A stretch of 23,885 nt of DNA from Bacteroidota bacterium (GTDB taxonomy: Bacteria > Bacteroidota > Bacteroidia > Flavobacteriales > Weeksellaceae). Within the stretch, counting starts at the first letter, position 1. Each line of letters begins with the position of its first letter. A program made the translations under genes and the position numbers. The stretch covers positions 1-23,885 of the forward strand of contig JAEXAR010000027.1 in assembly GCA_023394415.1 (NCBI GenBank), written 5' to 3'. This document shows, piece after piece, positions 14,753 through 23,149 of the stretch. The notes below the pieces were generated by a model. It made no database searches. It was not told where the DNA came from and saw nothing but the letters and a program-made list of their open reading frames with translations.

Positions 14753-15174
14753 ATGAAAAAAGTAAATTTCTTGTTAGCAGCAATATTATTTGGAGGAATT
14801 TTGATTAATGCTCAAAATAACCTTAAAGTCAATATTTTTAATATAAAATCACCCAACGGACTTATTGAAATTGGTCTTTTCAACTCCGAAAAAGGTTTTC
14901 TGAAAGAAGGTGGTCAATTTCTGAAAAAGAAGGTTAAAGTAATTGGCAATTCTGCACAATACACCTTTACAATCTTCCGAAAGGCGAATATTCGTTGGCA
15001 ATTTTTCACGATAAAAATCAGAATAATAAATGTGATACCAACTTTTTGGGAATTCCAACAGAAGGTTATGGATTCTCAAACAATTTTAAGCCTACGATAA
15101 GTGCTCCGAAATTTTCACAAACAAAATTTAACCTCGAAAAAGACAAAATGGTTAGCATAAGGTTGATTAACTAA
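14753..15174 (+). pseudogene. DUF2141 family exported protein, frameshifted
   Basis: The ATG at 14753 gives a signal peptide (cleavage after LINAQ) and the start of a DUF2141 domain: NLKVNIFNIKSPNGLIEIGL, FNSEKGFL, then AQYTF. The family pattern stops near 14970, where the frame reads on to a premature stop at 15100. From 14971 another frame continues the domain without a gap (NLPKGEYSLAIFHDKNQN, then LGIPTEGYGFSNN and a terminal SIRLIN) and ends at TAA 15172-15174. Loss of one A in an ACAAAT string at 14969-14973 explains it. The rest is undamaged, so this is a recent mutation, a phase-variable site or a sequencing error. DUF2141 proteins are periplasmic and of unknown function. Confidence 0.85.
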
Positions 15175-15193
15175 CGTTGTTTGATTATATTTT

Positions 15194-15219
15194 AAATCTG
15201 TACTTTTAAGTGCAGATTT
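15194..15219 (+). terminator. Terminator after the DUF2141 gene
   Basis: An 11-bp stem (15194-15204 with 15209-15219, one U-G wobble on the plus strand) with a TTTA loop is followed by a run of T. It lies 19 bp past the repaired-frame stop. Confidence 0.8.
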
Positions 15220-15224
15220 TTTTA

Positions 15225-15253
15225 TTGAACAAAATTTCAATTCTTTATATTTG
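15225..15253 (+). promoter_or_regulatory. Promoter of the BNR/sortilin-like gene
   Basis: TTG (15225-15227), an 18-bp spacer and TATATTTG (15246-15253) are an almost ideal Bacteroidetes promoter. It ends 15 bp before the ATG at 15269. An in-frame TTG at 15251 lies inside the -7 box and so cannot be the start. Confidence 0.75.
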
Positions 15254-15268
15254 AATAAATTACTTCCT

Positions 15269-18223
15269 ATGAGAATCAACAAAATATTTATTTCAGCATT
15301 ATTCATTTCAGGTGCTGCATTTGCACAAACCAACAAAAACTTAAAACCTACCACTACTCAAGAACGCTGGCAAGGTTATGAGCACAGACTTACGCTTAAG
15401 GATAAATCGATTCTGAAAAATTTAGAATTCAGAAGTGTAGGTCCTACTTCGATGAGTGGAAGAATTACGGATATTGATGCCAATCCTAATAATCCTGCAG
15501 AATTTTATGCAGCATTTGCATCCGGAGGACTTTGGTATACCAATAATGCAGGAACTACTTTTACACCGCTTTTTGATAACGAAGCCGTTATGTCTATTGG
15601 CGATATTGCTGTAGATTGGAAGTCGGGAACTGTTTACGTTGGAACTGGTGAAGCTAATTCTTCACGTTCATCCTATTCCGGAATGGGAATTTATAAAACA
15701 ACAAACAAAGGAAAGTCTTGGGAAAATCTTGGTTTAAAAGACACACAGCATATTGGTAGAATCATCATCAATCCTAATAATGCCAATGAGGTTTGGGTTG
15801 CAGCTGTAGGACATTTGTATTCTACAAATCCTGAAAGAGGCATCTTCAAAACAACAGATGGTGGTAAAACTTGGAAAAAAACATTATTCAGTGGTGAAAA
15901 TACCGGTGGTATTGATCTTCAAATCAACACAAAAAATCCAAAAGAAGTTTACGCTGCAATGTGGGAAAGAACTCGTAAAGCTTGGGATTTTGTTGGAAAC
16001 GGTACGCAAACAGGGATTTACAAATCAACTGACGGTGGTGAAAAATGGACACTTATAACCACCCAAAACAGTGGCTTCCCATTTGGCAAAGGAAATGGCA
16101 GAATTGGTATTGCCGTTTCACCAAGTCATCCTGAAATTGTGTATGCTATTTTAGACAATCAGGCAACGCGTCCGAAAACTTCTGGTGAAAAAGCTGCTGC
16201 AAAAGTGTTGGATAAATCCAGAATGAGCAAAATCTCAAAAGAGGAATTTATGGATTTGGATGAGAAAGACATCAATGCTTATCTGGATGAAGAACAATTT
16301 CCTGATAAATACACTGCAAAACAACTGAAAGAACTTCTAAAACAAAATAAAATAAAGGTTCAGAACATCTATAATTATACTCACAATGGTAATGACGATC
16401 TGTTTGATATTCAGATTGAAGGTGCTGAAGTTTACAGAAGCGATAACGGTGGTAAAAACTGGCGTAAAACTCACGATAAAAATCTGGATGGATTGTTTTA
16501 TACTTACGGATATTACTTCTCTCCTATTTGGGTTTCACCAACAAATCCCGATAAAGTGCTAATTGGAGGCGTTCCTATTGTAATTTCCGAAAATGGTGGT
16601 CAATCTTTTAAAGATATTAATGAAGACAATGTACATGCCGATCATCATGCACTTTGGATTAGCCCGAAAGATGACAATTTTATGATTAATGGAAACGACG
16701 GCGGCATTAATGTAACCTATGACAACGGTAAAAACTGGAAACACCTCAATCCGATTGCTGTAGGACAATTTTATGATGTAGATTATGATACTGCAAAACC
16801 TTACAATGTTTATGGCGGATTGCAAGATAATGGAGTTTGGTACGGTCCATCAAATTATAAAGTAAACCAAACAGTCGGCTCTTTTTCAGGTGGAGATCCT
16901 TTCAAATTTTTATTGGGTGGCGATGGTATGCAAGCTCGTGTAGACTGGCGTGATAATGAAACGCTGTACACAGGATTCCAATTTGGAAATTATTTTAAAA
17001 TCAATAAAAAAACCGGCGAAAGAAAATATCTCGAAATGCCAAGAGAAATCGGCGAACCTGCATTAAGATTCAATTGGGAAGCACCTTTTAACATCAGCAG
17101 ACACAATCAGGATATTCTTTATTTTGCAGCGCAGAATGTTTACCGTTCTATAAATAAAGGGAATACTTGGGAAAGAATTTCAGGAGATTTAACGAGAAAT
17201 TTACCTCAAGGAAACGTGCCTTTTTCAACTTTAACCAATATTGAAGAAAGTCCTAAAAAGTTCGGCTTATTATATGCAGGTAGTGACGACGGTTTGGTTC
17301 ATATCTCCAAAAACGGCGGAAGCTCTTGGCAAAAAATTATGGATAAGCCTGGACTTTGGGTTTCACAAATTGCACCTTCCAAATATCAGGAAGGTAGAGT
17401 TTATGTAACATTAAACGGTTATCGTGAGGATCATTTTGCACCTTATCTGTTTGTATCTGATGATTATGGAAAAACTTGGAACTCATTAAGCAAAGACCTG
17501 CCTGTAGAAGCCGTAAATGTGGTACGCGAAGATCCTGTGAATGAGGATTTGCTTTATATAGGGACCGACCACGGTGTTTATGTTTCATTAGACAGAGGAC
17601 AGAGTTTTATGTCCGCCAATAACGAAACCTTGCCACAGGTTGCTGTACACGACTTAAGAGTACATCATTTGGAGAATGAACTTATTGTAGGTACTCACGG
17701 ACGCTCTATTTACATTGCTGATGTAAAACCATTACAGAAAATGACTCCTGAAAACAGGAATAAAAACCTAATGATATTAAGCGATATCAAAGAAATTCGT
17801 TACAACAAAAATTGGGGCAAAGCAGGAAATAATTTTAATGACATAAAAGAACCGGAATACGCGGTTAAGTTTTATAATAAATCTGCCGGAAATGCTGTCA
17901 TGAACATTTATAACGATAAAGATGTTTTATTAAAATCAGTTTATAAAAATGTTCCTGCCGGATTTAATTCTATTACATACAACTACAATGTAGATGCTAA
18001 AAATGCTGAACTTTTAAAATCAACCAAAGCAGACAGTGGCAATTATTACCTAACACCTGGCAAATATAAGTTTGAAATTTGCATCAGCGGAAGTTGTGAG
18101 AAAAAAGACGTTGAAGTAAAAGAAAACAAACCAAAATCCAGACGTGAAGTTCCGCAAGGAGAAATGACTCCGGGCGAGTTCAAACAATGGAGAAAAGAGG
18201 TAGGTTATAAGAAAACGTTATAG
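15269..18223 (+). CDS. Exported BNR-repeat (sortilin/VPS10-like propeller) protein
   Basis: 984 residues from the ATG at 15269. MRINKIFISALFISGAAFAQ is a signal peptide. At least ten Asp-box (BNR) motifs of the SxDxGxxW type follow through residues 110-760, for example TTNKGKSW, TTDGGKTW, STDGGEKW, SDNGGKNW, SINKGNTW, SKNGGSSW and SDDYGKTW. They imply one or two large beta-propellers like those of sortilin/VPS10 and Ycf48-type proteins. Such bacteroidete proteins are often labelled glycosyl hydrolases, but no catalytic pair is identifiable here. A charged segment near 310-365 interrupts the repeats. The C-terminal ~120 residues look like an Ig-like domain followed by a basic tail ending EVGYKKTL. 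The protein is probably periplasmic or surface-exposed, and its function is unknown. Confidence 0.88.
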   Translation: MRINKIFISALFISGAAFAQTNKNLKPTTTQERWQGYEHRLTLKDKSILKNLEFRSVGPTSMSGRITDIDANPNNPAEFYAAFASGGLWYTNNAGTTFTPLFDNEAVMSIGDIAVDWKSGTVYVGTGEANSSRSSYSGMGIYKTTNKGKSWENLGLKDTQHIGRIIINPNNANEVWVAAVGHLYSTNPERGIFKTTDGGKTWKKTLFSGENTGGIDLQINTKNPKEVYAAMWERTRKAWDFVGNGTQTGIYKSTDGGEKWTLITTQNSGFPFGKGNGRIGIAVSPSHPEIVYAILDNQATRPKTSGEKAAAKVLDKSRMSKISKEEFMDLDEKDINAYLDEEQFPDKYTAKQLKELLKQNKIKVQNIYNYTHNGNDDLFDIQIEGAEVYRSDNGGKNWRKTHDKNLDGLFYTYGYYFSPIWVSPTNPDKVLIGGVPIVISENGGQSFKDINEDNVHADHHALWISPKDDNFMINGNDGGINVTYDNGKNWKHLNPIAVGQFYDVDYDTAKPYNVYGGLQDNGVWYGPSNYKVNQTVGSFSGGDPFKFLLGGDGMQARVDWRDNETLYTGFQFGNYFKINKKTGERKYLEMPREIGEPALRFNWEAPFNISRHNQDILYFAAQNVYRSINKGNTWERISGDLTRNLPQGNVPFSTLTNIEESPKKFGLLYAGSDDGLVHISKNGGSSWQKIMDKPGLWVSQIAPSKYQEGRVYVTLNGYREDHFAPYLFVSDDYGKTWNSLSKDLPVEAVNVVREDPVNEDLLYIGTDHGVYVSLDRGQSFMSANNETLPQVAVHDLRVHHLENELIVGTHGRSIYIADVKPLQKMTPENRNKNLMILSDIKEIRYNKNWGKAGNNFNDIKEPEYAVKFYNKSAGNAVMNIYNDKDVLLKSVYKNVPAGFNSITYNYNVDAKNAELLKSTKADSGNYYLTPGKYKFEICISGSCEKKDVEVKENKPKSRREVPQGEMTPGEFKQWRKEVGYKKTL

Positions 18224-18229
18224 TTTTTA

Positions 18230-18374
18230 TTGCCACAAATTCACGAATATTAATAAAATGCTCCGAAAAATTCGGAGCATTTTATGTTGTGGAGTTTCTA
18301 TATTTTCAACAATTTAATTTAAGCGTAGTCGAAGAATTAAAGAAAATAGAATCATTCGTGCATTCGTGGCAAAC
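18230..18374. repeat. Inverted pair of TTGCCACRAATKCACGAAT repeats
   Basis: The left copy at 18230-18251 and the right copy at 18351-18374 (reverse complement begins GTTTGCCACGAATGCACGAA) are inverted and about 100 bp apart. They surround a terminator and the fragment AAGCGTAGTCGAAG (18321-18334), itself reminiscent of another common flavobacterial intergenic repeat. The layout is REPIN-like: two inverted short repeats around a hairpin spacer between convergent genes. Confidence 0.5.
18255..18283. terminator. Bidirectional terminator between convergent genes
   Basis: A perfect 13-bp stem (18255-18267 with 18271-18283, GC core GCTCCGAA/TTCGGAGC) has an AAA loop, with A before and T after. It lies between the BNR protein stop (18223) and the M28 peptidase stop (18375) and can serve both. 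Confidence 0.85.
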
Positions 18375-19715
18375 TTATCTTTCAACACCCGCAATCACAG
18401 GCAAACTCACATTACCCGAAGCATTCACACTCTGCACGGCAAAGAAATAATTGTCTTTAGAATAAGGCAGTTTTATCGAAGTTTCTTTTGTGAAAATCTT
18501 TTTCTGCCAAACTGAACTGTCGGTATCTCTCATCAAAATATAATATCCCGAAACATTTCCTGATAAAGGTTTCTCCCAGTTTATCGTAGTATAATTAGTC
18601 AGTTCTTTCACGTCCATCAAAACCTTTTCAGGTTTTGCGGGAGCTTTTGCCAGATTAGCCAAAACGGCTACGTTTACAGCTGTGTTTTTACGGAAGTATT
18701 CAAAATCCATAAATTCAATTAAATCACCGTACTGTTTGCCGTTTTCTTTTCGGATGTCCTGATGTTGATGGTCATAATTTTCATTAAATTCGGTTAATCT
18801 TACACCGGTAAAACCTTCAGTTACAAATGCTGTATGATCTCCACCACGAAGAAAACGGTCATTCCTGTAAATAAGCTTTACTTCAAGATTTGTAACGTAG
18901 TTCTCTCCTATTTCTTTTACATAACGAGCGAGTTGTCTAGATTGGCCGTCATTTTCCAAACCTAAACTCCTAATCATCCCTGCTTTCTCTTTAGTTTCAA
19001 AAGCAGGTAGTCCTTCGCTGAAAACTCTTAGTTGATTGGCATTGGTAAGATTAGTTTCGCTGGTTAATGTGTTACCAATCATATCATTGTTCAGGATACC
19101 TTCAATTTGCCAGTTTTCTTTTTTGGCTATTTCAGCCATCATTTTTGCACCGAGCAAACTTTGTTCTTCACCGGAAAATGCTACGAAAATAATCGTTGCC
19201 GGAAATTTCGATTTTGATAAAATTCTTGCAGCTTCTATTACAGCACCAACGCCACTTCCGTCATCATTAGCACCGGGTGCAAAATCTTTTGCATTCATCA
19301 CATCCGAAACTCTACTGTCCAAATGTCCTGAAATGATAAAAATACGTTTATCATTTGGATCAGTTCCCCTCAAAATGGCGACTGAATTTCCAAGATTGGT
19401 CACTTTATTTACTCTTTTTCCGTCTGGTTGAATGTCTTGGTTTTGTAGAAAAACTTCCATTCTTCCATTAGAATTTTTAGCATAGGTTCTAAATTTTGAT
19501 AATACCCATTCTCTTGCAGCACCAATTCCCTGCTTTTTATCCGTGGTAGAACTCAAAGTATGTCGTGTTCCAAAACTCACCATTTTCTGAATGTGAGATT
19601 TTAAACTGTCGGAACTAACTTGTGAAACGTAATGTACAATTTCAGGATCGTTGTTTATGGTTTGTTGTGCAGACAAAGTTGCAGAGCACAATAAGAAGAA
19701 TATTATTTTTTTCAT
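18375..19715 (-). CDS. Exported M28-family zinc metallopeptidase with C-terminal FN3-like domain
   Basis: 446 residues. MKKIIFFLLCSATLSAQ is a signal peptide. The M28 co-catalytic zinc residues are visible: H131 in SGHLDS, bridging D151 in GANDDGSG, catalytic E183 and ligand E184 in SGEEQSLLG, D211 in NNDMIG, and a C-terminal His in NYDHQHQD (316 or 318). Residues about 360-446 (KPEKVLMDVKELTNYTTINW onward, with SGYYILMRDTD and YFFAVQSVNASGN) form a fibronectin type III-like domain. M28 enzymes of this type are aminopeptidases; the specificity is not readable. The gene is convergent with the BNR gene and lies on the same strand as the aldolase upstream, with a repeat-bearing spacer between. 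Confidence 0.93.
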   Translation of the reverse strand: MKKIIFFLLCSATLSAQQTINNDPEIVHYVSQVSSDSLKSHIQKMVSFGTRHTLSSTTDKKQGIGAAREWVLSKFRTYAKNSNGRMEVFLQNQDIQPDGKRVNKVTNLGNSVAILRGTDPNDKRIFIISGHLDSRVSDVMNAKDFAPGANDDGSGVGAVIEAARILSKSKFPATIIFVAFSGEEQSLLGAKMMAEIAKKENWQIEGILNNDMIGNTLTSETNLTNANQLRVFSEGLPAFETKEKAGMIRSLGLENDGQSRQLARYVKEIGENYVTNLEVKLIYRNDRFLRGGDHTAFVTEGFTGVRLTEFNENYDHQHQDIRKENGKQYGDLIEFMDFEYFRKNTAVNVAVLANLAKAPAKPEKVLMDVKELTNYTTINWEKPLSGNVSGYYILMRDTDSSVWQKKIFTKETSIKLPYSKDNYFFAVQSVNASGNVSLPVIAGVER

Positions 19716-19741
19716 TTTGAAATTTAGTAGGTTAAAATTTA

Positions 19742-19800
19742 GGCTAAAGCCAATGGAATTATCTATTTTTAAACGGGCTAAAGCTTTTCCTATTGAAAAT
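19742..19800. repeat. Two degenerate GGCTAAAGC intergenic repeat units
   Basis: GGCTAAAGCCAATGGAATTAT at 19742 onward (first 20 bases 19742-19761) and a second GGCTAAAGC at 19776 followed by TATTGAAAATTAT form two imperfect direct copies. The first carries a small palindrome, GGCTAAAGCC. The spacer between the M28 and aldolase genes contains little else, and no clear promoter was found in it. Confidence 0.4.
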
Positions 19801-19809
19801 TATTTAATG

Positions 19810-20844
19810 CTAAGCTTTTAATTTTTTTATTTCATTAACAAATTTTTCAACTATATCATCTTTTGTTGCCCAAGACGTAATTAGCCTTATTGCTGCTTTT
19901 TTATCATCAATTTTTTTCCAAACATAGAAATCAAAATGTTGAGAAAGTTTTTCGATATCTTCATATTTTAAAATCGGGAAAATCTGATTGGTAAAAGTTT
20001 CAGAAAGAAATCCGCAATTCTTTTCTTTAAATGCTTCTTTAAGTTTCATCGCCTGGGAGTTAGCTTGGGAAGCCAAATCGAAATAAAGATTATCTTTCAA
20101 CAATTCCAAAAACTGGATGCCCAAAAGTCTTCCTTTCGCTAACATTGCACCTTTTTGCTTGATATGAAATCCAAATTCATCTTGCAGTTTTTCATTGGTT
20201 ATCACCACTGCTTCACCTATTAATGCTCCATTCTTGGTTCCGCCGAGATAAAATACATCCACTAATTTTGCAACTTCCTCCAGTGTTAAATCATTGGTTT
20301 CTGCCGTTAAGGCATGTGCCATTCTTGCACCATCCATAAAGAGATAGAGGTTCTTTTCCTTGCAATAATGAGAAAGCTCCTGAAGTTCTTTTTTGCTGTA
20401 AATGGTTCCGATTTCTGTAGAATTTGAAATGTATACCAATTTCTGTTTTACCTGATGAGGAATATTGGTGTGAACGTCCAAAACTTTCTGAATGTCTTCC
20501 GGACGCAATTTGCCGTCAGCAGTTTCTATACCATGAACTTTATGGCCTGTCGCTTCTATAGCTCCGCTCTCGTTAGTGAAAATATGCCCTGTAGAAGCAG
20601 AAACAACACTTTCGTGCGGACGTAAAATTGATGAAATAACTATCAAATTAGCCTGTGTTCCTCCGGAAATGAAATAAACTTCTGCTTTTGGGTTTTTTAT
20701 TTTTTCTTTGATGAGGTTGGCAGCTCCAAGGCAATATTCATCCAATCCATAACCATTCTGTTGTTCAAGGTTGGTTTGCATCAAACTATCAAGAATTCTG
20801 GGGTGGCAACCTTCGGAATAATCGTTTTTGAAAGAGTATTTCAT
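19810..20844 (-). CDS. Low-specificity threonine aldolase-type PLP enzyme (beta-eliminating lyase family)
   Basis: 344 residues, normal for the family, which splits L-threonine or L-allo-threonine to glycine and acetaldehyde. PLP-site motifs are GGTQANL (61-67) for the phosphate, the stacking His in STGHIFTNESGA (His 87), FMDGARMAHAL with D171 and R174, and the Schiff-base lysine K204 in LGGTKNGA. The C-terminus carries RLITSWATKDDIV, as usual in this family. The start MKYSFKNDYSEGCHPRIL fits the conserved N-terminus. Other beta-eliminating lyases of the family are possible, but aldolase is the best guess. It is transcribed divergently from the aminotransferase. Confidence 0.9.
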   Translation of the reverse strand: MKYSFKNDYSEGCHPRILDSLMQTNLEQQNGYGLDEYCLGAANLIKEKIKNPKAEVYFISGGTQANLIVISSILRPHESVVSASTGHIFTNESGAIEATGHKVHGIETADGKLRPEDIQKVLDVHTNIPHQVKQKLVYISNSTEIGTIYSKKELQELSHYCKEKNLYLFMDGARMAHALTAETNDLTLEEVAKLVDVFYLGGTKNGALIGEAVVITNEKLQDEFGFHIKQKGAMLAKGRLLGIQFLELLKDNLYFDLASQANSQAMKLKEAFKEKNCGFLSETFTNQIFPILKYEDIEKLSQHFDFYVWKKIDDKKAAIRLITSWATKDDIVEKFVNEIKKLKA

Positions 20845-20932
20845 TTTCAGTATTTAGAAATTTAATTACCGCCTTCAGAATTTTGAGCCTGAAAGGGTTT
20901 TATATGGTAAAATTAAGAAATAGTTTGGTTTT

Positions 20933-20959
20933 TTGTGAAGCTTATTGTGCTTATCTTTG
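20933..20959 (+). promoter_or_regulatory. Promoter of the aspartate aminotransferase-type gene
   Basis: TATCTTTG (20952-20959) is a full -7 match, with TTG 16 bp upstream (20933-20935). It lies 20 bp before the ATG at 20980. The frame extends upstream to a GTG at 20935, but that lies within the promoter, which supports the ATG. Confidence 0.6.
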
Positions 20960-20979
20960 TACTAGAAGAAGAAAAATTA

Positions 20980-22179
20980 ATGAAAAAATTATCAGAAAGA
21001 TTAAACCGTTTAAGTTATTCCCAAACCTTTGTAATGAGCAATAAAGCCCGTGAAATGCGTACTAGCGGAATAGATGTCATTAGCCTTACACTTGGTGAAC
21101 CCGATTTTGATGTGCCGGATAATATAAAACAAGCGGCTTTTGATGCCATCAATCAAAATTATAGTCATTATTCTCCTGTACCCGGATTTTTAGAACTTCG
21201 TGAAGCCATTTCACATAAATTAAAAAGAGACAACCATCTCGAATACAAACCAACTCAAATTTGTGTTTCCAACGGTGCGAAGCAATCTATTATCAATATT
21301 TTGGCGGCTTTAATTGATGATGGAGATGAAGTGATTCTGCCTGTTCCGTATTGGGTAAGTTATGATGAAATGGTAAAAATGATGGATGGTAAATCTGTTT
21401 TCATAAAAACAAGTTATGTGAACGATTTCAAAATCACTGCAGAGCAACTACAGGAAGTCATAACTCCAAAAACAAAAGTTTTACTTTACAGCTCACCTTG
21501 CAATCCTTCAGGAAGTTATTATACTTATGATGAGTTGAAGGCTTTGGCTAAAGTTATTGCCAAAAATCCTCACGTAACAGTGATTTCTGATGAAATTTAC
21601 GAATATATCAATTATGAAACTTCACATAAATCAATCGCTTCTTTCCCAGAGATTTATGAGCAAGTTGCCGTTATCAACGGAATGTCTAAAGGTTTTGCGA
21701 TGACCGGTTGGAGAATTGGTTATTCTGCCTGTCCTGAATGGTTGGCAAAAGCGTGTGATAAAGTACAAGGACAAATGACGAGTGGCGCTAATACTGTTGC
21801 ACAAAGAGCAGCTATAACAGCCTTAAAAACAGATCCTTCTGAATACCGCTACATGGTTGATGAGTTTAAAAAACGTAGGGATTTGGTTTATGATTTAATG
21901 AAAGAAATACCTGGTTTTAAAGTGCTTTTACCAAAATCTGCTTTCTACTTCTATCCGGATATCTCCTATTATATTGGTAAAACATTGAACGGAACTGGAA
22001 TTAAGGATTCTGATGATTTTGCAATGTTTTTGTTAGACCATGCGCATGTTGGTTGTGTTGGAGGTGTATCATTTGGCAGTGCAGAATGCATCAGATTTTC
22101 TTATGCGGCTTCAGAACAGGAATTGGTAGAAGCAATGAAAAGAATTAAAGATTGTTTAAACAAAGTTGAAATTGTTTGA
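20980..22179 (+). CDS. Class I PLP aminotransferase, aspartate aminotransferase type
   Basis: 399 residues from the ATG at 20980. It probably transfers the amino group between aspartate and 2-oxoglutarate, linking amino acid and TCA metabolism. Family Ib motifs are visible: TLGEPDFD near the N-terminus, VSNGAKQSI for the PLP phosphate, W125 in LPVPYWVSY stacking on the cofactor, N175 in SSPCNPSG, D204 and Y207 in ISDEIYEY, Schiff-base K237 in GMSKGFAMTGWRIGY (R245), and a C-terminal Arg in ECIRFSYA for the alpha-carboxylate. Length and motifs are complete. Some relatives act on other amino acids, so the exact substrate is inferred. Confidence 0.92.
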   Translation: MKKLSERLNRLSYSQTFVMSNKAREMRTSGIDVISLTLGEPDFDVPDNIKQAAFDAINQNYSHYSPVPGFLELREAISHKLKRDNHLEYKPTQICVSNGAKQSIINILAALIDDGDEVILPVPYWVSYDEMVKMMDGKSVFIKTSYVNDFKITAEQLQEVITPKTKVLLYSSPCNPSGSYYTYDELKALAKVIAKNPHVTVISDEIYEYINYETSHKSIASFPEIYEQVAVINGMSKGFAMTGWRIGYSACPEWLAKACDKVQGQMTSGANTVAQRAAITALKTDPSEYRYMVDEFKKRRDLVYDLMKEIPGFKVLLPKSAFYFYPDISYYIGKTLNGTGIKDSDDFAMFLLDHAHVGCVGGVSFGSAECIRFSYAASEQELVEAMKRIKDCLNKVEIV

Positions 22180-22185
22180 TAATAA

Positions 22186-22207
22186 AAGCCCGATAATTAC
22201 CGGGCTT
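22186..22207 (+). terminator. Probable terminator of the aminotransferase gene
   Basis: A 7-bp GC-rich stem AAGCCCG (22186-22192) with CGGGCTT (22201-22207) and an 8-nt loop. No long T run follows, so termination may be weak. Confidence 0.5.
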
Positions 22208-22298
22208 CATATCTGCATTGAGTTACAGATATTCCATCATTTGTGTTTAATCTAATGAAATAGTTTATTCTTTATGTTGTACAAAGATATATTGAAAC

Positions 22299-22326
22299 AT
22301 TTCAAATCCGAAATTATATTTGAAAT
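22299..22326. promoter_or_regulatory. ATTTCAAAT-N10-ATTTGAAAT dyad upstream of the peroxiredoxin
   Basis: A perfect 9-bp inverted repeat with a 10-bp spacer. It is followed by ACACAAAAGTGT (about 22330-22341) and TGTAAT-N9-ATTACA (about 22338-22360). TATATTTG at 22315-22322 overlaps the right arm, so a promoter may lie within it. This cluster is the only structure in a 270-bp spacer upstream of a peroxide-detoxifying gene. The binding protein is unknown. Confidence 0.4.
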
Positions 22327-22409
22327 ATCACACAAAAGTGTAATGACAAATAAATTACATTAATAGTTTTTATTTATCAAAAATTATTTTTTAATAGATG
22401 AATCGTTAG

Positions 22410-22417
22410 TATATTTG
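22410..22417 (+). promoter_or_regulatory. -7 element of the peroxiredoxin gene
   Basis: TATATTTG fully matches TAnnTTTG, 32 bp before the ATG at 22450. No TTG occurs at the -33 distance, so an activator may be needed. Confidence 0.55.
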
Positions 22418-22449
22418 CCTTAGAAATTAATCAAAAAAATTATATTATT

Positions 22450-23082
22450 ATGTCACTAGTAGGAAGAAAATTTCCAAACATCACAGTAGATGCAATGTCT
22501 GAAATGGGTGATGATTTAAGAATTAACATTTTTGAAGAAGCTACAAAAAACCAACAGAAAGTTCTATTATTCTGGTATCCGAAAGATTTCACTTTTGTGT
22601 GTCCTACAGAGCTTCACGCTTTTCAGGAATCTCTAAGAGAGTTTGAAAGCAGAAACACCAAAGTAATTGGTGCATCATGTGATACAAACGAGGTACATTT
22701 TGCTTGGTTGAACACACCAAAAGATAACGGCGGTATTGAAGGTGTAACTTACCCAATTTTAGCAGATACTCACAGACAATTGGCAAATACTTTAGGAATT
22801 GTAGATCAAGATTTTGAATACGATGAGGAAGGTAATGAAACTTTTAGTGGATCAAACGTTACTTACAGAGCAACTTATCTTATTGATGAAACCGGAAAAA
22901 TTTTCCACGAAGCAGTAAATGATATGCCTTTGGGAAGAAATGTAAAAGAATTCTTAAGGTTAATCGATGCTTACACCCACGTACAAAAGCACGGCGAAGT
23001 TTGCCCTGCTAACTGGGAAGAAGGTAAAGATGCAATGCACGCAGACAGAAAATCTACTGCAGATTATTTAGCAAAACACTAA
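22450..23082 (+). CDS. 2-Cys peroxiredoxin (AhpC/TSA family)
   Basis: 210 residues. It reduces hydrogen peroxide and organic peroxides in the cytoplasm. The peroxidatic Cys is C51 in FTFVCPTEL, preceded by FWYPKDF, and the resolving Cys is C185 in HGEVCPANW. Thr and Arg of the active site are T53 (in VCPTEL) and the Arg in VTYRATYLID. Both Cys are present, so it is a typical 2-Cys enzyme that needs a thiol reductant. The thioredoxin gene 67 bp downstream could provide it. I avoid the symbol ahpC because the partner AhpF is not in view. Its promoter region carries several dyads. Confidence 0.95.
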   Translation: MSLVGRKFPNITVDAMSEMGDDLRINIFEEATKNQQKVLLFWYPKDFTFVCPTELHAFQESLREFESRNTKVIGASCDTNEVHFAWLNTPKDNGGIEGVTYPILADTHRQLANTLGIVDQDFEYDEEGNETFSGSNVTYRATYLIDETGKIFHEAVNDMPLGRNVKEFLRLIDAYTHVQKHGEVCPANWEEGKDAMHADRKSTADYLAKH

Positions 23083-23149
23083 TTTTTAGTTTCGGGTTTC
23101 AATTTTAACTTGGAACCCGCAACTTTGAACTTTGAACAAAATATAAATT

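Noticed and set aside
15251..15268. TTG start for the BNR protein
   Set aside because: It lies inside the TATATTTG promoter element, so the ATG at 15269 is the start.
23083..23149. Possible operator in the peroxiredoxin-thioredoxin spacer (GGGTTTC...GGAACCC and AACTTTGAACTTTGAAC)
   Set aside because: The arms pair imperfectly around an 11-nt loop, and the AACTTTG tandem is simple low-complexity spacer sequence. No function can be supported.
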